Source: JAYWIG01 sp043789035
GTDB lineage: Bacteria > Pseudomonadota > Gammaproteobacteria > Burkholderiales > Burkholderiaceae_E
DNA: 64,000 bases
Direction: 5' to 3'
NCBI GenBank assembly: GCA_043789035.1
Contig: JAYWIG010000039.1
Span: 1-64,000, forward strand
The stretch's first letter is position 1, and each line of letters starts with the position of its first letter. Of the stretch, positions 27,447-36,228 are shown one piece after another. A model generated the notes under the pieces. The model worked only from the letters and a program-made list of their open reading frames with translations. It was not told the DNA's origin and made no database searches. The position numbers and the translations under genes were made by a program.

Positions 27447-28549
27447 CATTTCGCCTCGTTTGTAGTCTATTTGCGGCTTTAACATTATTGACATTGATAA
27501 CACCGCAAACAGTGTTCGCGAATACCTCGCATAAGGCTTGGGTGTATCAGGCATGGTGGCAACCTGAAAGTTGGAAGAAAGCGCCTCTCGATAAGATTGA
27601 TCGAGTACTTTTCTTTGAAATCAAAGTAAACCCCAATGGCACTATTTCCGAGAAGAACGGCTGGCCAGAAAAATGGTTTGACCTAAGCGCTGCGTTACAT
27701 AAAGCCAATACACCGCTTGACCTCACACTCACTTTGCTGAACACCAAAGATTTTCAGGAGGTTTTTTCATCTGATCAAGCCACCGCAACCCTTCTGGAGC
27801 ATGCGGCAAACCTTGCGAGCGATAAAACCGTCGCTGGTATACATTTAGATTTCGAGGTTTACACGACTCTACCTGAAGCAGTTAAAACGCGATTTCAGAA
27901 ATTTGTGATCGATTTAGCAAAAAGACTTCGAAGTACGATTCCTGCCAAGAATTTATCGGTATTTTTGCCTATCGGTGGAACGGCCTCAATTTATACGGCG
28001 CAAGCCTTGACCGAAGTAAATTATGTGGTCGCACAAGGCTACGACGCGCACTGGGCCAGCGGAGCAAACGCTGGGCCAGTCGCGCCATTAGACGGTGCGG
28101 GCGCTGTGACTTGGAAAAAGGCAGTTGCGCAGGCTCAGAAACTCGGCGTAAAACCTTCCAAACTCTTACTTAGTTACCCGTTTTATGGGTACGAATGGCG
28201 AACCGCAGATAAAAATATCCAAGGCAATTCGATCGCGGAAGGTGTAACAACAACCCTCGCCCCGATGGATATAAAGGTCATGCCAGACATTCGGATCAAC
28301 GTTGAGGACCGTATCAAAGCTTATAGGACTAGTAATGACCTTCTTAGCAGTTCGTCGTTTTACCAATTCCAGAAAGACGGGCAGTGGGTAACTGGATGGT
28401 ATGAAGGGCAATGGGCGTTGGGGAAAAAAATGCAATTTATGCAAAATCAGAAAATAGCTGGCATGGCATTTTTTGTACTCGGCTATGACAATGGTAAGTT
28501 ACTGAATTCATTTCTATCAAGTAACGATGCAAAAAAGGAACGAAGGTAA
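27443..28549 (+). CDS. Secreted GH18-like glycoside hydrolase
   Basis: 368-residue protein with a signal peptide cleaved near VFA (residue 26). AGIHLDFEVY (131-140) matches the GH18 DGxDxDxE motif, keeping the last Asp (136) and catalytic Glu (138) but with Ala and His at the first two Asp positions. VVAQGYDAHW and the final GMAFFVLGYDNG are the other GH18-type strands. GH18 enzymes cut beta-1,4-GlcNAc linkages by substrate-assisted catalysis. It occupies the place of the GH8 cellulase BcsZ in ordinary bcs operons and probably trims or releases the polymer in the periplasm. Family assignment is good; activity is unproven because of the changed Asp residues. Confidence 0.75.
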   Translation: MTFRLVCSLFAALTLLTLITPQTVFANTSHKAWVYQAWWQPESWKKAPLDKIDRVLFFEIKVNPNGTISEKNGWPEKWFDLSAALHKANTPLDLTLTLLNTKDFQEVFSSDQATATLLEHAANLASDKTVAGIHLDFEVYTTLPEAVKTRFQKFVIDLAKRLRSTIPAKNLSVFLPIGGTASIYTAQALTEVNYVVAQGYDAHWASGANAGPVAPLDGAGAVTWKKAVAQAQKLGVKPSKLLLSYPFYGYEWRTADKNIQGNSIAEGVTTTLAPMDIKVMPDIRINVEDRIKAYRTSNDLLSSSSFYQFQKDGQWVTGWYEGQWALGKKMQFMQNQKIAGMAFFVLGYDNGKLLNSFLSSNDAKKERR

Positions 28550-28557
28550 AGGTAAAC

Positions 28558-29943
28558 ATGGTCTTTAGTTCAAATTTATTCCTATTTGCCTTTTTACCTC
28601 TGTTTTTGCTTTGTTACTACGCGGTGCCGTCAAAGTTTCGTTCGGCTCAGATCCTACTCTTTAGCTATGTATTTTATGCTTGGTGGCGCCCCGATTTCCT
28701 TTTTCTACTTATGGGAGTATCGGCCGGCACTTACGCATTTGCTTTAGCTATTAACGCTACTGTCGATGAGACAAAGCGCTATCGCTTGCTCATCATAGCC
28801 GTGACTTTGAACTTAATGACTCTGGCCTACTTTAAGTATGCGAACTTTGGTGTTGAAAGCTTCAACACAGCATTGGCCGCCCTCGGTGTTAACAAGATAC
28901 CGTTCACTCATGTCTTGTTACCAATTGGTTTGTCTTTCTATATATTTCACGCCATTAGTTACCTTGTTGACATCTACCGGAAAGAGGCGCCTCCGGCGAG
29001 AAATCTTATCGATTTTGCCGCCTTCATCGCACTTTTTCCGCATCTAGTAGCGGGCCCGGTTCTTCGATATCACTTACTCGCGGAGCAATTCAAGAGTCGA
29101 GTTCATTCCATCGATCAATTCGCACGCGGATGCGTTATCTTTATGGTCGGCTTTTGCATGAAGGTGTTGATTGCGGATTCAGTCGCCCCCCTAGCCGATG
29201 CAGCCTTCACCGCCGCCAACCCTAGTTTTATCGATGCCTGGCTAGGTACATTTGCTTACACGATTCAGCTATTCTTCGATTTCAGTGGTTACTCATCTAT
29301 GGCGGTAGGCCTAGCTTTGATGATCGGATTCAAATTTCCCGAAAACTTTAACGACCCCTATCTTTCGGTTTCGATAACGGACTTTTGGAAGCGCTGGCAT
29401 ATGTCGCTTTCGAACTGGTTACGTGAATATCTCTATATTCCATTAGGGGGCAATCGAAAAGGGGTATGGCGTACTTACCTTAACCTATTTCTCACTATGT
29501 TGCTTGGGGGTATATGGCATGGCGCTAACTGGACCTTCGTAGCCTGGGGAGCGTGGCATGGCGCGATTTTGGCCATTGAAAAATTCTACGGTGACAAATA
29601 TGGGCCACTTCCAATTCCTCGATGGTTACGAATCGCGAAAACAATGTTGCTCGTCATGATCGGCTGGGTGTTTTTCAGAGCAGAAAGCCTTACAGATGCA
29701 TGGCGTATGTTCAAGGCTATGCTCGGCTTAAGTGGTGTTGGTTTAAGCCCATCAATACTGTGGCAAATTAACTCCGACGCGCTTTGGGTACTTCTCATAG
29801 GGGCGGTGATGGTCTATGCGTTGCCAGTCATTCGTCGCTACGCGCATACCCCAATCCGCTTTTTGCTGATTCCTTTGTTCCTATGGGCGCTGACAACACT
29901 GTCCGCGCAATCGTTCACCCCGTTCCTTTACTTCCAGTTTTAA
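28558..29943 (+). CDS. AlgI-like membrane-bound O-acetyltransferase (MBOAT)
   Basis: 461-residue polytopic protein starting MVFSSNLFLFAFLPLFLLCYY, the typical AlgI/WssH N-terminus. LVAGPVLRYHLL, the DFSGYSSMAVGLALMIGFKFPENFNDPY block, FWKRWHMSLSNWLREYLYIPLGGN (His 281) and LGGIWHGANWTFVAWGAWHG (His 321) are the MBOAT motifs with the essential histidines. It moves acetyl groups across the inner membrane to periplasmic SGNH acetyltransferases. It follows the GH18-like gene by 8 bases and precedes the AlgJ-like gene. Confidence 0.93.
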   Translation: MVFSSNLFLFAFLPLFLLCYYAVPSKFRSAQILLFSYVFYAWWRPDFLFLLMGVSAGTYAFALAINATVDETKRYRLLIIAVTLNLMTLAYFKYANFGVESFNTALAALGVNKIPFTHVLLPIGLSFYIFHAISYLVDIYRKEAPPARNLIDFAAFIALFPHLVAGPVLRYHLLAEQFKSRVHSIDQFARGCVIFMVGFCMKVLIADSVAPLADAAFTAANPSFIDAWLGTFAYTIQLFFDFSGYSSMAVGLALMIGFKFPENFNDPYLSVSITDFWKRWHMSLSNWLREYLYIPLGGNRKGVWRTYLNLFLTMLLGGIWHGANWTFVAWGAWHGAILAIEKFYGDKYGPLPIPRWLRIAKTMLLVMIGWVFFRAESLTDAWRMFKAMLGLSGVGLSPSILWQINSDALWVLLIGAVMVYALPVIRRYAHTPIRFLLIPLFLWALTTLSAQSFTPFLYFQF

Positions 29944-29969
29944 CTTAAAGTGCGCGAAATACACCCGAA

Positions 29970-31127
29970 ATGAATACGCCAACTCAAGCTACACCCAAGC
30001 ACACGCTTTTATGCGCAAGCGTCTTTAGCGGATTAATGGTGTTTGGCAGCTATCAAATTATGTTGTCTGCAACAAATCCCACAGGCTTAGAGTATCCAAG
30101 GACCTTCAAAGCATTCCAGGTTGGGGAGCTTACTCAAGGACTGGAAAAACAACTCGACTTAAAACTTCCTATTCGATCAACCTTGATTGCCCTTGCCAAC
30201 ACCATTCGGTATCAACTATTCGGTGGGGCAGGCGATCAGGTAAGAACGGGCAAGGATAACTGGCTTTTTATTGCAGACGAACTGAAGTATGAAGGGCCTC
30301 GCGCCCATAGTAAATCGACTGTAGATACTGCGGCGGCCTTACAAACAAGAGTTGGGTTAATTACTGATTTATCTAAACAGCTAGAAGCTCAGGGCGTCAA
30401 ACTTGTCGTAGCACTGGTACCAGATAAGGCTAGGATTTATGCAGATCAGCTCAAAAATGCAGACTACCCTGCTTATAACCAAGGGCGGTACAAATCGGCT
30501 TTGGACGGTTTAAAGAGCAATGGCGTTACGACCGTAGATCTATTCGCAGTTTTAGCACCGGCCGCCAAACAAGGTGAAATTTACTACCGCACAGATACAC
30601 ATTGGAATCAAAAAGGTGCAGTATTGGCAGCCAAGGAAATTGCTTCGGTTGTACAAAGCTTGAAGCTTGATTTACAGAAAACCACATTTACAACACAAGC
30701 TGCGGCTCAGTCCGAAGAGCGGCCTGGCGACTTAATTCGCTTAATGGGGTTGGAGTTCGTGTCCAATCGACTTAGACCTAAATCAGACCAAGAAAGCATT
30801 GAAATAACGGTCGAGGTCATCGAGAAAGGCGCAGCGCCAAAGTCGGTCGGTTTATTCGATGACACTAGCGTGCCAGTAGCATTAGTCGGAACATCTTACT
30901 CGCTCAGAGCCAATTTCCACGGCAGACTTCAAGAATTTATGTCGGTTAAGGTACTCAACACAGCGAAGGATGGTGGAGGTTTTCTGCAAGCCATGACTGC
31001 GTACTTAAAGGACGATGCTTTTCGCACCGCCAAACCAAGGGTTCTCATCTGGGAGATCCCCGAGAGAATGCTACAGAGCCCTCTTCGCGATGAAAAGGGC
31101 TGGCTAGAGAAGAATTTACTTCAATGA
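29970..31127 (+). CDS. AlgJ/AlgX-like SGNH O-acetyltransferase
   Basis: 385-residue protein with a single N-terminal membrane helix (about 12-33), so it is probably anchored in the inner membrane facing the periplasm. DNWLF, RTDTHWNQKG (Asp 209, His 211) and LVGTSYS (307-311) give the complete Ser-His-Asp triad of AlgJ/AlgX proteins. It should take acetyl groups passed by the AlgI-like protein and add them to the polymer. The last 12 bases overlap the 3' end of the convergent AlgX-like gene. Confidence 0.88.
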   Translation: MNTPTQATPKHTLLCASVFSGLMVFGSYQIMLSATNPTGLEYPRTFKAFQVGELTQGLEKQLDLKLPIRSTLIALANTIRYQLFGGAGDQVRTGKDNWLFIADELKYEGPRAHSKSTVDTAAALQTRVGLITDLSKQLEAQGVKLVVALVPDKARIYADQLKNADYPAYNQGRYKSALDGLKSNGVTTVDLFAVLAPAAKQGEIYYRTDTHWNQKGAVLAAKEIASVVQSLKLDLQKTTFTTQAAAQSEERPGDLIRLMGLEFVSNRLRPKSDQESIEITVEVIEKGAAPKSVGLFDDTSVPVALVGTSYSLRANFHGRLQEFMSVKVLNTAKDGGGFLQAMTAYLKDDAFRTAKPRVLIWEIPERMLQSPLRDEKGWLEKNLLQ

Positions 31128-32117
31128 GGCAGTAATGCGATCTAACCAAGCAGTGTTCTCAATCTGATAACGTGGGTCACGAAACTTGTAGTTAGGAGGC
31201 GAACGGAACTCGCGCTCTGGAATTTCCCAAATAATCAATTTGGGCTTGCGTGTTTTGAACGCGTCGTCTTTGAGGTAGTTATCCATGCCTACCCAAGGCC
31301 CTTGATCTACTGGGATAGAAATATCAAGTACCTCGCGTTGCAGCATAAAACGAATTGCATCCGGGTATGAAGTGTTTTTGTTTGAAAAACTACTGCCAAT
31401 TACAGTAATACCTACTTTATCATCACCGAGCAAACCAGCTTGAGACTCTTTTACGCGTACCGCTTTAAACTGCATCGCCTGCTCAATAGGGTAGCTTTGG
31501 GCATTGACGGGCAACAAACGAACTAAGTCACGAGCGCGTTGATTAACCTTCGCCTTACTCCAGTTACCTTCAAATTTCTCTTCTGGCGTTGCCGCTAATG
31601 CTGCTTTTAGAGTTGGGTGTGCGTCGATCGCAGCCTTAATTGTTTCAGCGGCAAGCATGGAGCCAGTATGCGACCAATGCGTATCGAGGCGTAAAAATAG
31701 CGGTGTGTCGCTATTGCGATGAGGACTACTCATAAACACCGAATTTAAGTTCACAACATTTACACCACTCGCAGAGAGGCTTTTTACAATATTGTCATAT
31801 TTGCCATTGGTGTAGCTGTCTAACGGCTTATTGCTAGGTAGCTGTTCCGAATGAATACGAATTTTTGATGGGACAATGACTACAGCAAGCGCAACACTAT
31901 TACTCTGCAAAAGCTTGTTTGTTTTATCGAGAAGCGCAATGGTTGACTGTGTATCACCTGCATCACTTTGATCAGCAAACTCATATTTTGTAAACAGCCA
32001 GTCATTGTTTTTTCCAACAACAACCGTCGACTCGTCTTGCGCAGATGCGGTGCCAAGTGCAAGTAAATTTGCGGTTGCTACAGCTAAAAACGCCTTATTA
32101 AAACCACGTTTGTTCAT
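31116..32117 (-). CDS. AlgX/AlgJ-like periplasmic SGNH O-acetyltransferase
   Basis: 333-residue secreted protein (signal peptide ending near ASAQ, residue 27). NNDWLF, LRLDTHWSHTG (Asp 145, His 147) and VIGSSFS (241-245) supply a full catalytic triad. It is a paralog of the convergent protein at 29970, but lacks its membrane anchor. The ATG at 32117 has AAGGA upstream; a TTG just before it is less likely. It is transcribed opposite to the rest of the locus together with the AlgF-like gene 43 bases upstream. Confidence 0.86.
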   Translation of the reverse strand: MNKRGFNKAFLAVATANLLALGTASAQDESTVVVGKNNDWLFTKYEFADQSDAGDTQSTIALLDKTNKLLQSNSVALAVVIVPSKIRIHSEQLPSNKPLDSYTNGKYDNIVKSLSASGVNVVNLNSVFMSSPHRNSDTPLFLRLDTHWSHTGSMLAAETIKAAIDAHPTLKAALAATPEEKFEGNWSKAKVNQRARDLVRLLPVNAQSYPIEQAMQFKAVRVKESQAGLLGDDKVGITVIGSSFSNKNTSYPDAIRFMLQREVLDISIPVDQGPWVGMDNYLKDDAFKTRKPKLIIWEIPEREFRSPPNYKFRDPRYQIENTAWLDRITASLK

Positions 32118-32160
32118 CAATCAATCCTTCGAAAGAAAATATAAGTAAGAAAATAGGAAA

Positions 32161-32892
32161 CTACTTACCTGTGTAGCGTTCAGTTCTGTTTTGTACGGAC
32201 TTAGCAGTCAACATACCTTTTTCATTTGGCATCAAAAACAAGCTGTAATTCGCACCGGCAGCCATTGCAAGTCTGATCCTCGGCGCATTCGCAGCAACCG
32301 TTTCCTCTGAAGATTTCGCCGCAATCAGCTCAACAGAAATTGGATTCACTTGGATTGAGTTGGATGTGCCGTAGCCCAAATTGGTGAAAACTTTAGTGCC
32401 TCCGTCTACAGTCATGACATTCAAAGGCCCAGATTTGCCATCGAGGTGATAAGCCGCAACCAGCGACTTCAACTTATTTGTATTTGCTTTGTCTTCGAAA
32501 ATCGCCGGAGCTGCACCAGACTTGCTGGAAAAAAATGCCACCGTCATCGCCTTGCCAGGAACCACATCAAATACATGGGACGTCAATACTGTTGATTTCG
32601 ATGCAGCATGCAAGGCAATAGTATGTTTACCAGCGGTAAGCACCATGTAGTCGCTGACCTCACCGGCACCGATCTTTAACGCCTTCGGCTTACCGTCGAT
32701 GAAAATATCAAAGGGGGCATCAGTATTGACGACTAGCACTCGAACATAGGCGGAATCCGCCGGAGGTTCGGGATCGTATAGGAGCCCCGCCGGTTGAGCA
32801 ATACCAGCAACAGGATGTATTAAAAGCTGCGCAGTGACAAGGCCAGTCAAACCTTGTAATGCACTTCGCCTCGACGAAAAGAAACGATTCAT
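32161..32892 (-). CDS. AlgF-like periplasmic acetylation protein
   Basis: 243-residue secreted protein with a signal peptide (RRSALQGLTGLVTAQLLIHPVAGIA). The mature start LYDPEPPADSAYVRVLVVN matches the AlgF/WssG pattern, followed by beta-rich repeats with DIFIDGKPK and DYMVLTAGKHTI. AlgF-type proteins are required for acetylation of alginate and Wss cellulose, probably linking the acetyl-transfer steps. GGAGG sits about six bases before the ATG at 32892 and favours it over an upstream in-frame start. It heads the minus-strand AlgF-AlgX pair. Confidence 0.82.
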   Translation of the reverse strand: MNRFFSSRRSALQGLTGLVTAQLLIHPVAGIAQPAGLLYDPEPPADSAYVRVLVVNTDAPFDIFIDGKPKALKIGAGEVSDYMVLTAGKHTIALHAASKSTVLTSHVFDVVPGKAMTVAFFSSKSGAAPAIFEDKANTNKLKSLVAAYHLDGKSGPLNVMTVDGGTKVFTNLGYGTSNSIQVNPISVELIAAKSSEETVAANAPRIRLAMAAGANYSLFLMPNEKGMLTAKSVQNRTERYTGK

Positions 32893-33210
32893 AAAGCCTC
32901 CTTCGAAGCACGACAACTAAATCGTGCCAACGTAAATACAGTCTAGGGCATTGCCTACCTAGATAGGATCGCTAAGGCTAAGAATGTACAGCGCAAAGGT
33001 CAAAGTGCTTACGACTACCGGCCTAATTTTCAGGCCCAAAGGAGACGGGGTAATGCAGATACACGATTCGCAATTGCAAAACAAGCAACAAGTAAAGAAC
33101 TTTAGGTTGGATTTTTCCGCTGATCGAATTTTCTCGACCGTCCAATCATTTACTTCGTTCAACCGGACAATGAGCTGCGGATAATTGCGTGAAACTGAAG
33201 TTAAAGACGG
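32893..33210. promoter_or_regulatory. Divergent control region between the AlgF-like and bcsE-like genes
   Basis: This 318-base gap separates the minus-strand AlgF/AlgX pair from the plus-strand second half of the locus, so it should carry two divergent promoters. It holds a small hairpin, GGCCT-AATTTTC-AGGCC (33020-33036), directly before a strong ribosome-binding site and a 43-codon reading frame (next entry). I see no clear sigma-70 consensus. Confidence 0.5.
33053..33184 (+). CDS. Possible 43-residue small protein or leader peptide
   Basis: The reading frame begins with ATG eight bases after a near-perfect ribosome-binding site (AAAGGAG, 33038-33044), better than most genes in the locus. 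The product starts MQIHDSQLQNKQQVK and is polar with no membrane segment or signal peptide. I do not recognise it; it does not look like BcsR or BcsF. It ends 26 bases before the bcsE-like start, so its translation could affect bcsE. The hairpin at 33020-33036 lies just before the ribosome-binding site. It may be fortuitous. Confidence 0.35.
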   Translation: MQIHDSQLQNKQQVKNFRLDFSADRIFSTVQSFTSFNRTMSCG

Positions 33211-34686
33211 ATGAAAACAGATACTCATACAAATCAGCAACCGGCGACTCCAGCAACCGAACGAAGGAAGATCGTAGCGTCGATTTTTTCCGTCAGCTTA
33301 GGCGTAGCCGGAATGCGCGACGTAACTGCCGATATGGCCAGCGGCGGTATGTACGCGGTACATGTAAAAACTTCATCAGCGAGATTTGCCTTACTTGCGA
33401 GTAGCTTACAAAGCGCACTTGCTACCGGTCTGCCATGCACCATCATTACTGGTTCGGCACCAGAAGATGTACTACTGCGTTTAGAACAGTGTGGGGGTTT
33501 CTCAGTTGCAGAACTGCTTAAAAACAATCAGTTGGCAGTCTTTAGCAGTCAGGATGAATTCTCAAAAAACATGTTTCGCTATGGGGCGGAACGTTTACTT
33601 CGCGAGCTTGAAAGCGCAGGCGTCCCTGCAAGAAGTTTCCTAATTTTTGACCAAGCAGATGAGCTCTTAAGTCTGCACGACCTATTCTTAGCCTCTCAGC
33701 AAATCAAGTTAATTTCAGCGTGGTTTCGTTCAAGACAGGTCACTGCACTCATTACATTTTGCCGCTCTAATGAGCAACGAATAGAAGCTTTAAACGCGTT
33801 ACTTGATGATCTTTCTGGCCTAGCACGCTTAGGTGGTGACAAAGATGGCATTGAACTAACATTTACCTATTGGCGCTCATCAGTCGAGATTATCGCGGCA
33901 CGCAACTTTAGGCTTTATGTAGAAGCACTCGGAAACTATGCAGTTTCACGGCGTAGTGCCGAAAGAGCGGTCGTTGTCGAGAACACTGCACAGACCGACG
34001 AAGACGTAGTGCAACCCATGCTTGGACTTGCAGATCTAACGCTTCCTGATGCAACTGCAGGCATAACGAGCTCGGAACGCGCAAAGCCATTTGATGATTT
34101 GCCGCATTATGTTTACACCGATCCTGATCTCGATATACTTAAATCTAGTATTGATGGGCACTTACATAGAGTAGAAAGTTTGATTGACGTTTTGCACGCC
34201 TGCCTTGGGCGATCAAAATCGGTGATTATTCTTTCAGTCGATGAGCGGACTGACTTAAAAGAGTTGGCTAAAACAACTCACCTCTTGCGAAAAAGCCTAG
34301 GCCCAACCTCCCAGATCATTGTCCGTGAAAAAGCCGTCTCCATTACTCCCGAACTAAAGCAACTATTTACCCATTGCGGCGCAAACGCAATCATTAGCAA
34401 AGAAACCGAAATCAGCCAATACGCTACATTCTTGAATGCGGTACGGAATCAAATTTATTCGAAAGAAATCGAACCTCATTTCGAATCAATTTTCGCCAGA
34501 ATTTCTCTAACTCAGAATTCGCCGATGATGCCCTTAGTACCCGGTTTTGGTAATCAGATTGAGCCAACTAAACTAAGCAATTCGTTCAGTTACAAGCCTT
34601 CACAATCAGTGCAAACAAGCGCGCATCCCATTGCCAAAAAAGCCATTGAAAAGGCCAAGAGGAGCGCAATTTCGGCGATTAACTAG
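33211..34686 (+). CDS. bcsE: BcsE-like protein
   Basis: 491-residue cytoplasmic protein recognised as BcsE by GGMYAVHVKTSSARFALLASSLQSAL (45-70), the RecA-like segment FLIFDQADELLSLHDLFL (143-160), and the GIL-domain end LFTHCGANAIIS (385-396). BcsE binds c-di-GMP through an RxxD motif just before the CGAN sequence and supports the Bcs complex. Here that stretch reads VREKAVSITPELKQLF with no RxxD, so high-affinity binding is doubtful. GTG at 33189 is an alternative start in another frame and was not used. It opens the second plus-strand block. Confidence 0.8.
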   Translation: MKTDTHTNQQPATPATERRKIVASIFSVSLGVAGMRDVTADMASGGMYAVHVKTSSARFALLASSLQSALATGLPCTIITGSAPEDVLLRLEQCGGFSVAELLKNNQLAVFSSQDEFSKNMFRYGAERLLRELESAGVPARSFLIFDQADELLSLHDLFLASQQIKLISAWFRSRQVTALITFCRSNEQRIEALNALLDDLSGLARLGGDKDGIELTFTYWRSSVEIIAARNFRLYVEALGNYAVSRRSAERAVVVENTAQTDEDVVQPMLGLADLTLPDATAGITSSERAKPFDDLPHYVYTDPDLDILKSSIDGHLHRVESLIDVLHACLGRSKSVIILSVDERTDLKELAKTTHLLRKSLGPTSQIIVREKAVSITPELKQLFTHCGANAIISKETEISQYATFLNAVRNQIYSKEIEPHFESIFARISLTQNSPMMPLVPGFGNQIEPTKLSNSFSYKPSQSVQTSAHPIAKKAIEKAKRSAISAIN

Positions 34687-34824
34687 GCACGATTGTTATG
34701 CTCTGTGGTTTGGCAGCATCCGCTCAACCACTCATCGCCCACTTCTAACCATCCGTTATTTGAGCTAAATGGTTGCTGAACAGGCCACGTATGCTTGGAG
34801 TACTTATAAATATATGGTTCGAAA

Positions 34825-36228
34825 ATGACCAAGTTCCTCAGCCAAACCGAAAAAAATTTAAGCAGTCGTGCATGCTTGTTTGTCGTTTCGCTTGTGGTGT
34901 CGATCAGCTCGAATAACGCGATTGCGTCGGGACCGGCAGCCCAACAACCATTATCACAGGCAAGCACCACTGATGGTGCAATTCCCTTAGCACCGTTTCA
35001 GTACATTCCAAGCCCACGCTGGAAAGAGCCCGACGTCTCTGAAACGGCGAATCGTACACCAGCACAGCAAAAAGTTGCCGAGCTTTATAAGCAAGGTAAC
35101 TATTCAAAAGCTGCTACGGAAGGCATGCTTTTACTGACTAAAGAAAAGGTTGACGACTTACTGCAACTTTCCATTGCGAACAGCCTCGCGTGGGTGGGTC
35201 GCACGAAAGAAGCTGGTCAGCTCTATCGAGTTTTGCAGCCAAGCAAATACAAAACAGAAGCCCTGCTCGGCTTAGCCAACCTCCATCGTTGGCAAGGTCG
35301 CGATCATTTGGCCCTTCCGATGTATAAAGAAATTCTTACGATAGAGCCTGAAAACAAAGACGCGATTGAAGGCCTAAGGCTAGCCACAAGAGAGGTGAGG
35401 CCACGCACAACTATTACCCTTGGTGCCCTACACGATTCTTCTAACGTCGAGGTTCGTTCACTTAAACTAAACCATCGCTGGACAGACGAATCAATGGCCA
35501 ATGTTTGGGAAATTGAAACTGGCACTTTACACAGTAAAGGCCCTACAGTTACCGTAAGCCGACCAAGTCTTACTGTTCGATTCAAGGCTCAGGAATCGAT
35601 CTTTAAGCCTCGGCTAGAGCTAGGGTCTGATGGCAAAAACGTCTACGGCAATGTCGGGATTTCGCTCGGGGACTTACCCGTGTTAATCGATGTCGGACGA
35701 GTCAATTGGGGTGAAATCTCAAACAATCCAAGAGCCTTGGCCGCACAGCTAGCGGCAACGAGAGTTAGCGCTCAAATAAACACAAGTCTTGCCTCTGGCA
35801 ACCTTTTCGCACGAGCGGAGGTTAATAACATTTCAGACGGCAACACAATTATCGCTAGCACCGTTCGATTTACGCCAGGCTGGCGGCCTCTAGGGCCATA
35901 CCTAAAACCACTGATCGGCTTTGAAACCCGCGACTCAAAACAGAGCAAACTTGAATACTGGTCACCTGCTGCCGGGTATGGCTCGGCATTCGCAGGCATT
36001 ACTTTGGAAAGGCAAGAATCCGACTGGAACATCTCCGCCACAATTCAGGCTGGAACCCGGCTTTATGGCGAAGCTGGGAGCAGTTGGAGCGCTTCTATGG
36101 GTGGTAAGTATTGGATGAACAAGGACTGGGCCCTAGGCTTAAGGTTATGGTCTATGGCTAGCCAGCGTGACCTACAACGTTACCGAGCCACTTCTGCTTT
36201 TGCGACCGTAGAAAAGCTGTGGGATTAA
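34825..36228 (+). CDS. TPR-containing outer-membrane beta-barrel exporter
   Basis: 467-residue secreted protein (signal peptide to about residue 36). Residues about 75-190 are helical repeats of TPR type (VAELYKQGNYSKAATEGMLLL, ALLGLANLHRWQGRDHLALPMYKEILTIEP). Residues about 195-467 are alternating beta strands ending in FATVEKLWD, fitting a 16-strand-like barrel as in PgaA, PelB or YaiO. It is far shorter than BcsC (over 1000 residues) or PgaA (about 800). It probably carries the polymer across the outer membrane. The 3' end overlaps the GT2 start by 10 bases. Confidence 0.75.
   Translation: MTKFLSQTEKNLSSRACLFVVSLVVSISSNNAIASGPAAQQPLSQASTTDGAIPLAPFQYIPSPRWKEPDVSETANRTPAQQKVAELYKQGNYSKAATEGMLLLTKEKVDDLLQLSIANSLAWVGRTKEAGQLYRVLQPSKYKTEALLGLANLHRWQGRDHLALPMYKEILTIEPENKDAIEGLRLATREVRPRTTITLGALHDSSNVEVRSLKLNHRWTDESMANVWEIETGTLHSKGPTVTVSRPSLTVRFKAQESIFKPRLELGSDGKNVYGNVGISLGDLPVLIDVGRVNWGEISNNPRALAAQLAATRVSAQINTSLASGNLFARAEVNNISDGNTIIASTVRFTPGWRPLGPYLKPLIGFETRDSKQSKLEYWSPAAGYGSAFAGITLERQESDWNISATIQAGTRLYGEAGSSWSASMGGKYWMNKDWALGLRLWSMASQRDLQRYRATSAFATVEKLWD

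Noticed and set aside
32994..33058. Possible c-di-GMP (GEMM-I) riboswitch before bcsE, because CGCAAAG and CCGGCCTAA-like pieces occur in order with a GGGGTAA further on.
   Set aside because: The P1b hairpin with its GNRA loop is missing, the spacing is wrong, and GGCCT pairs locally with AGGCC instead. Too weak to call without a covariance search.
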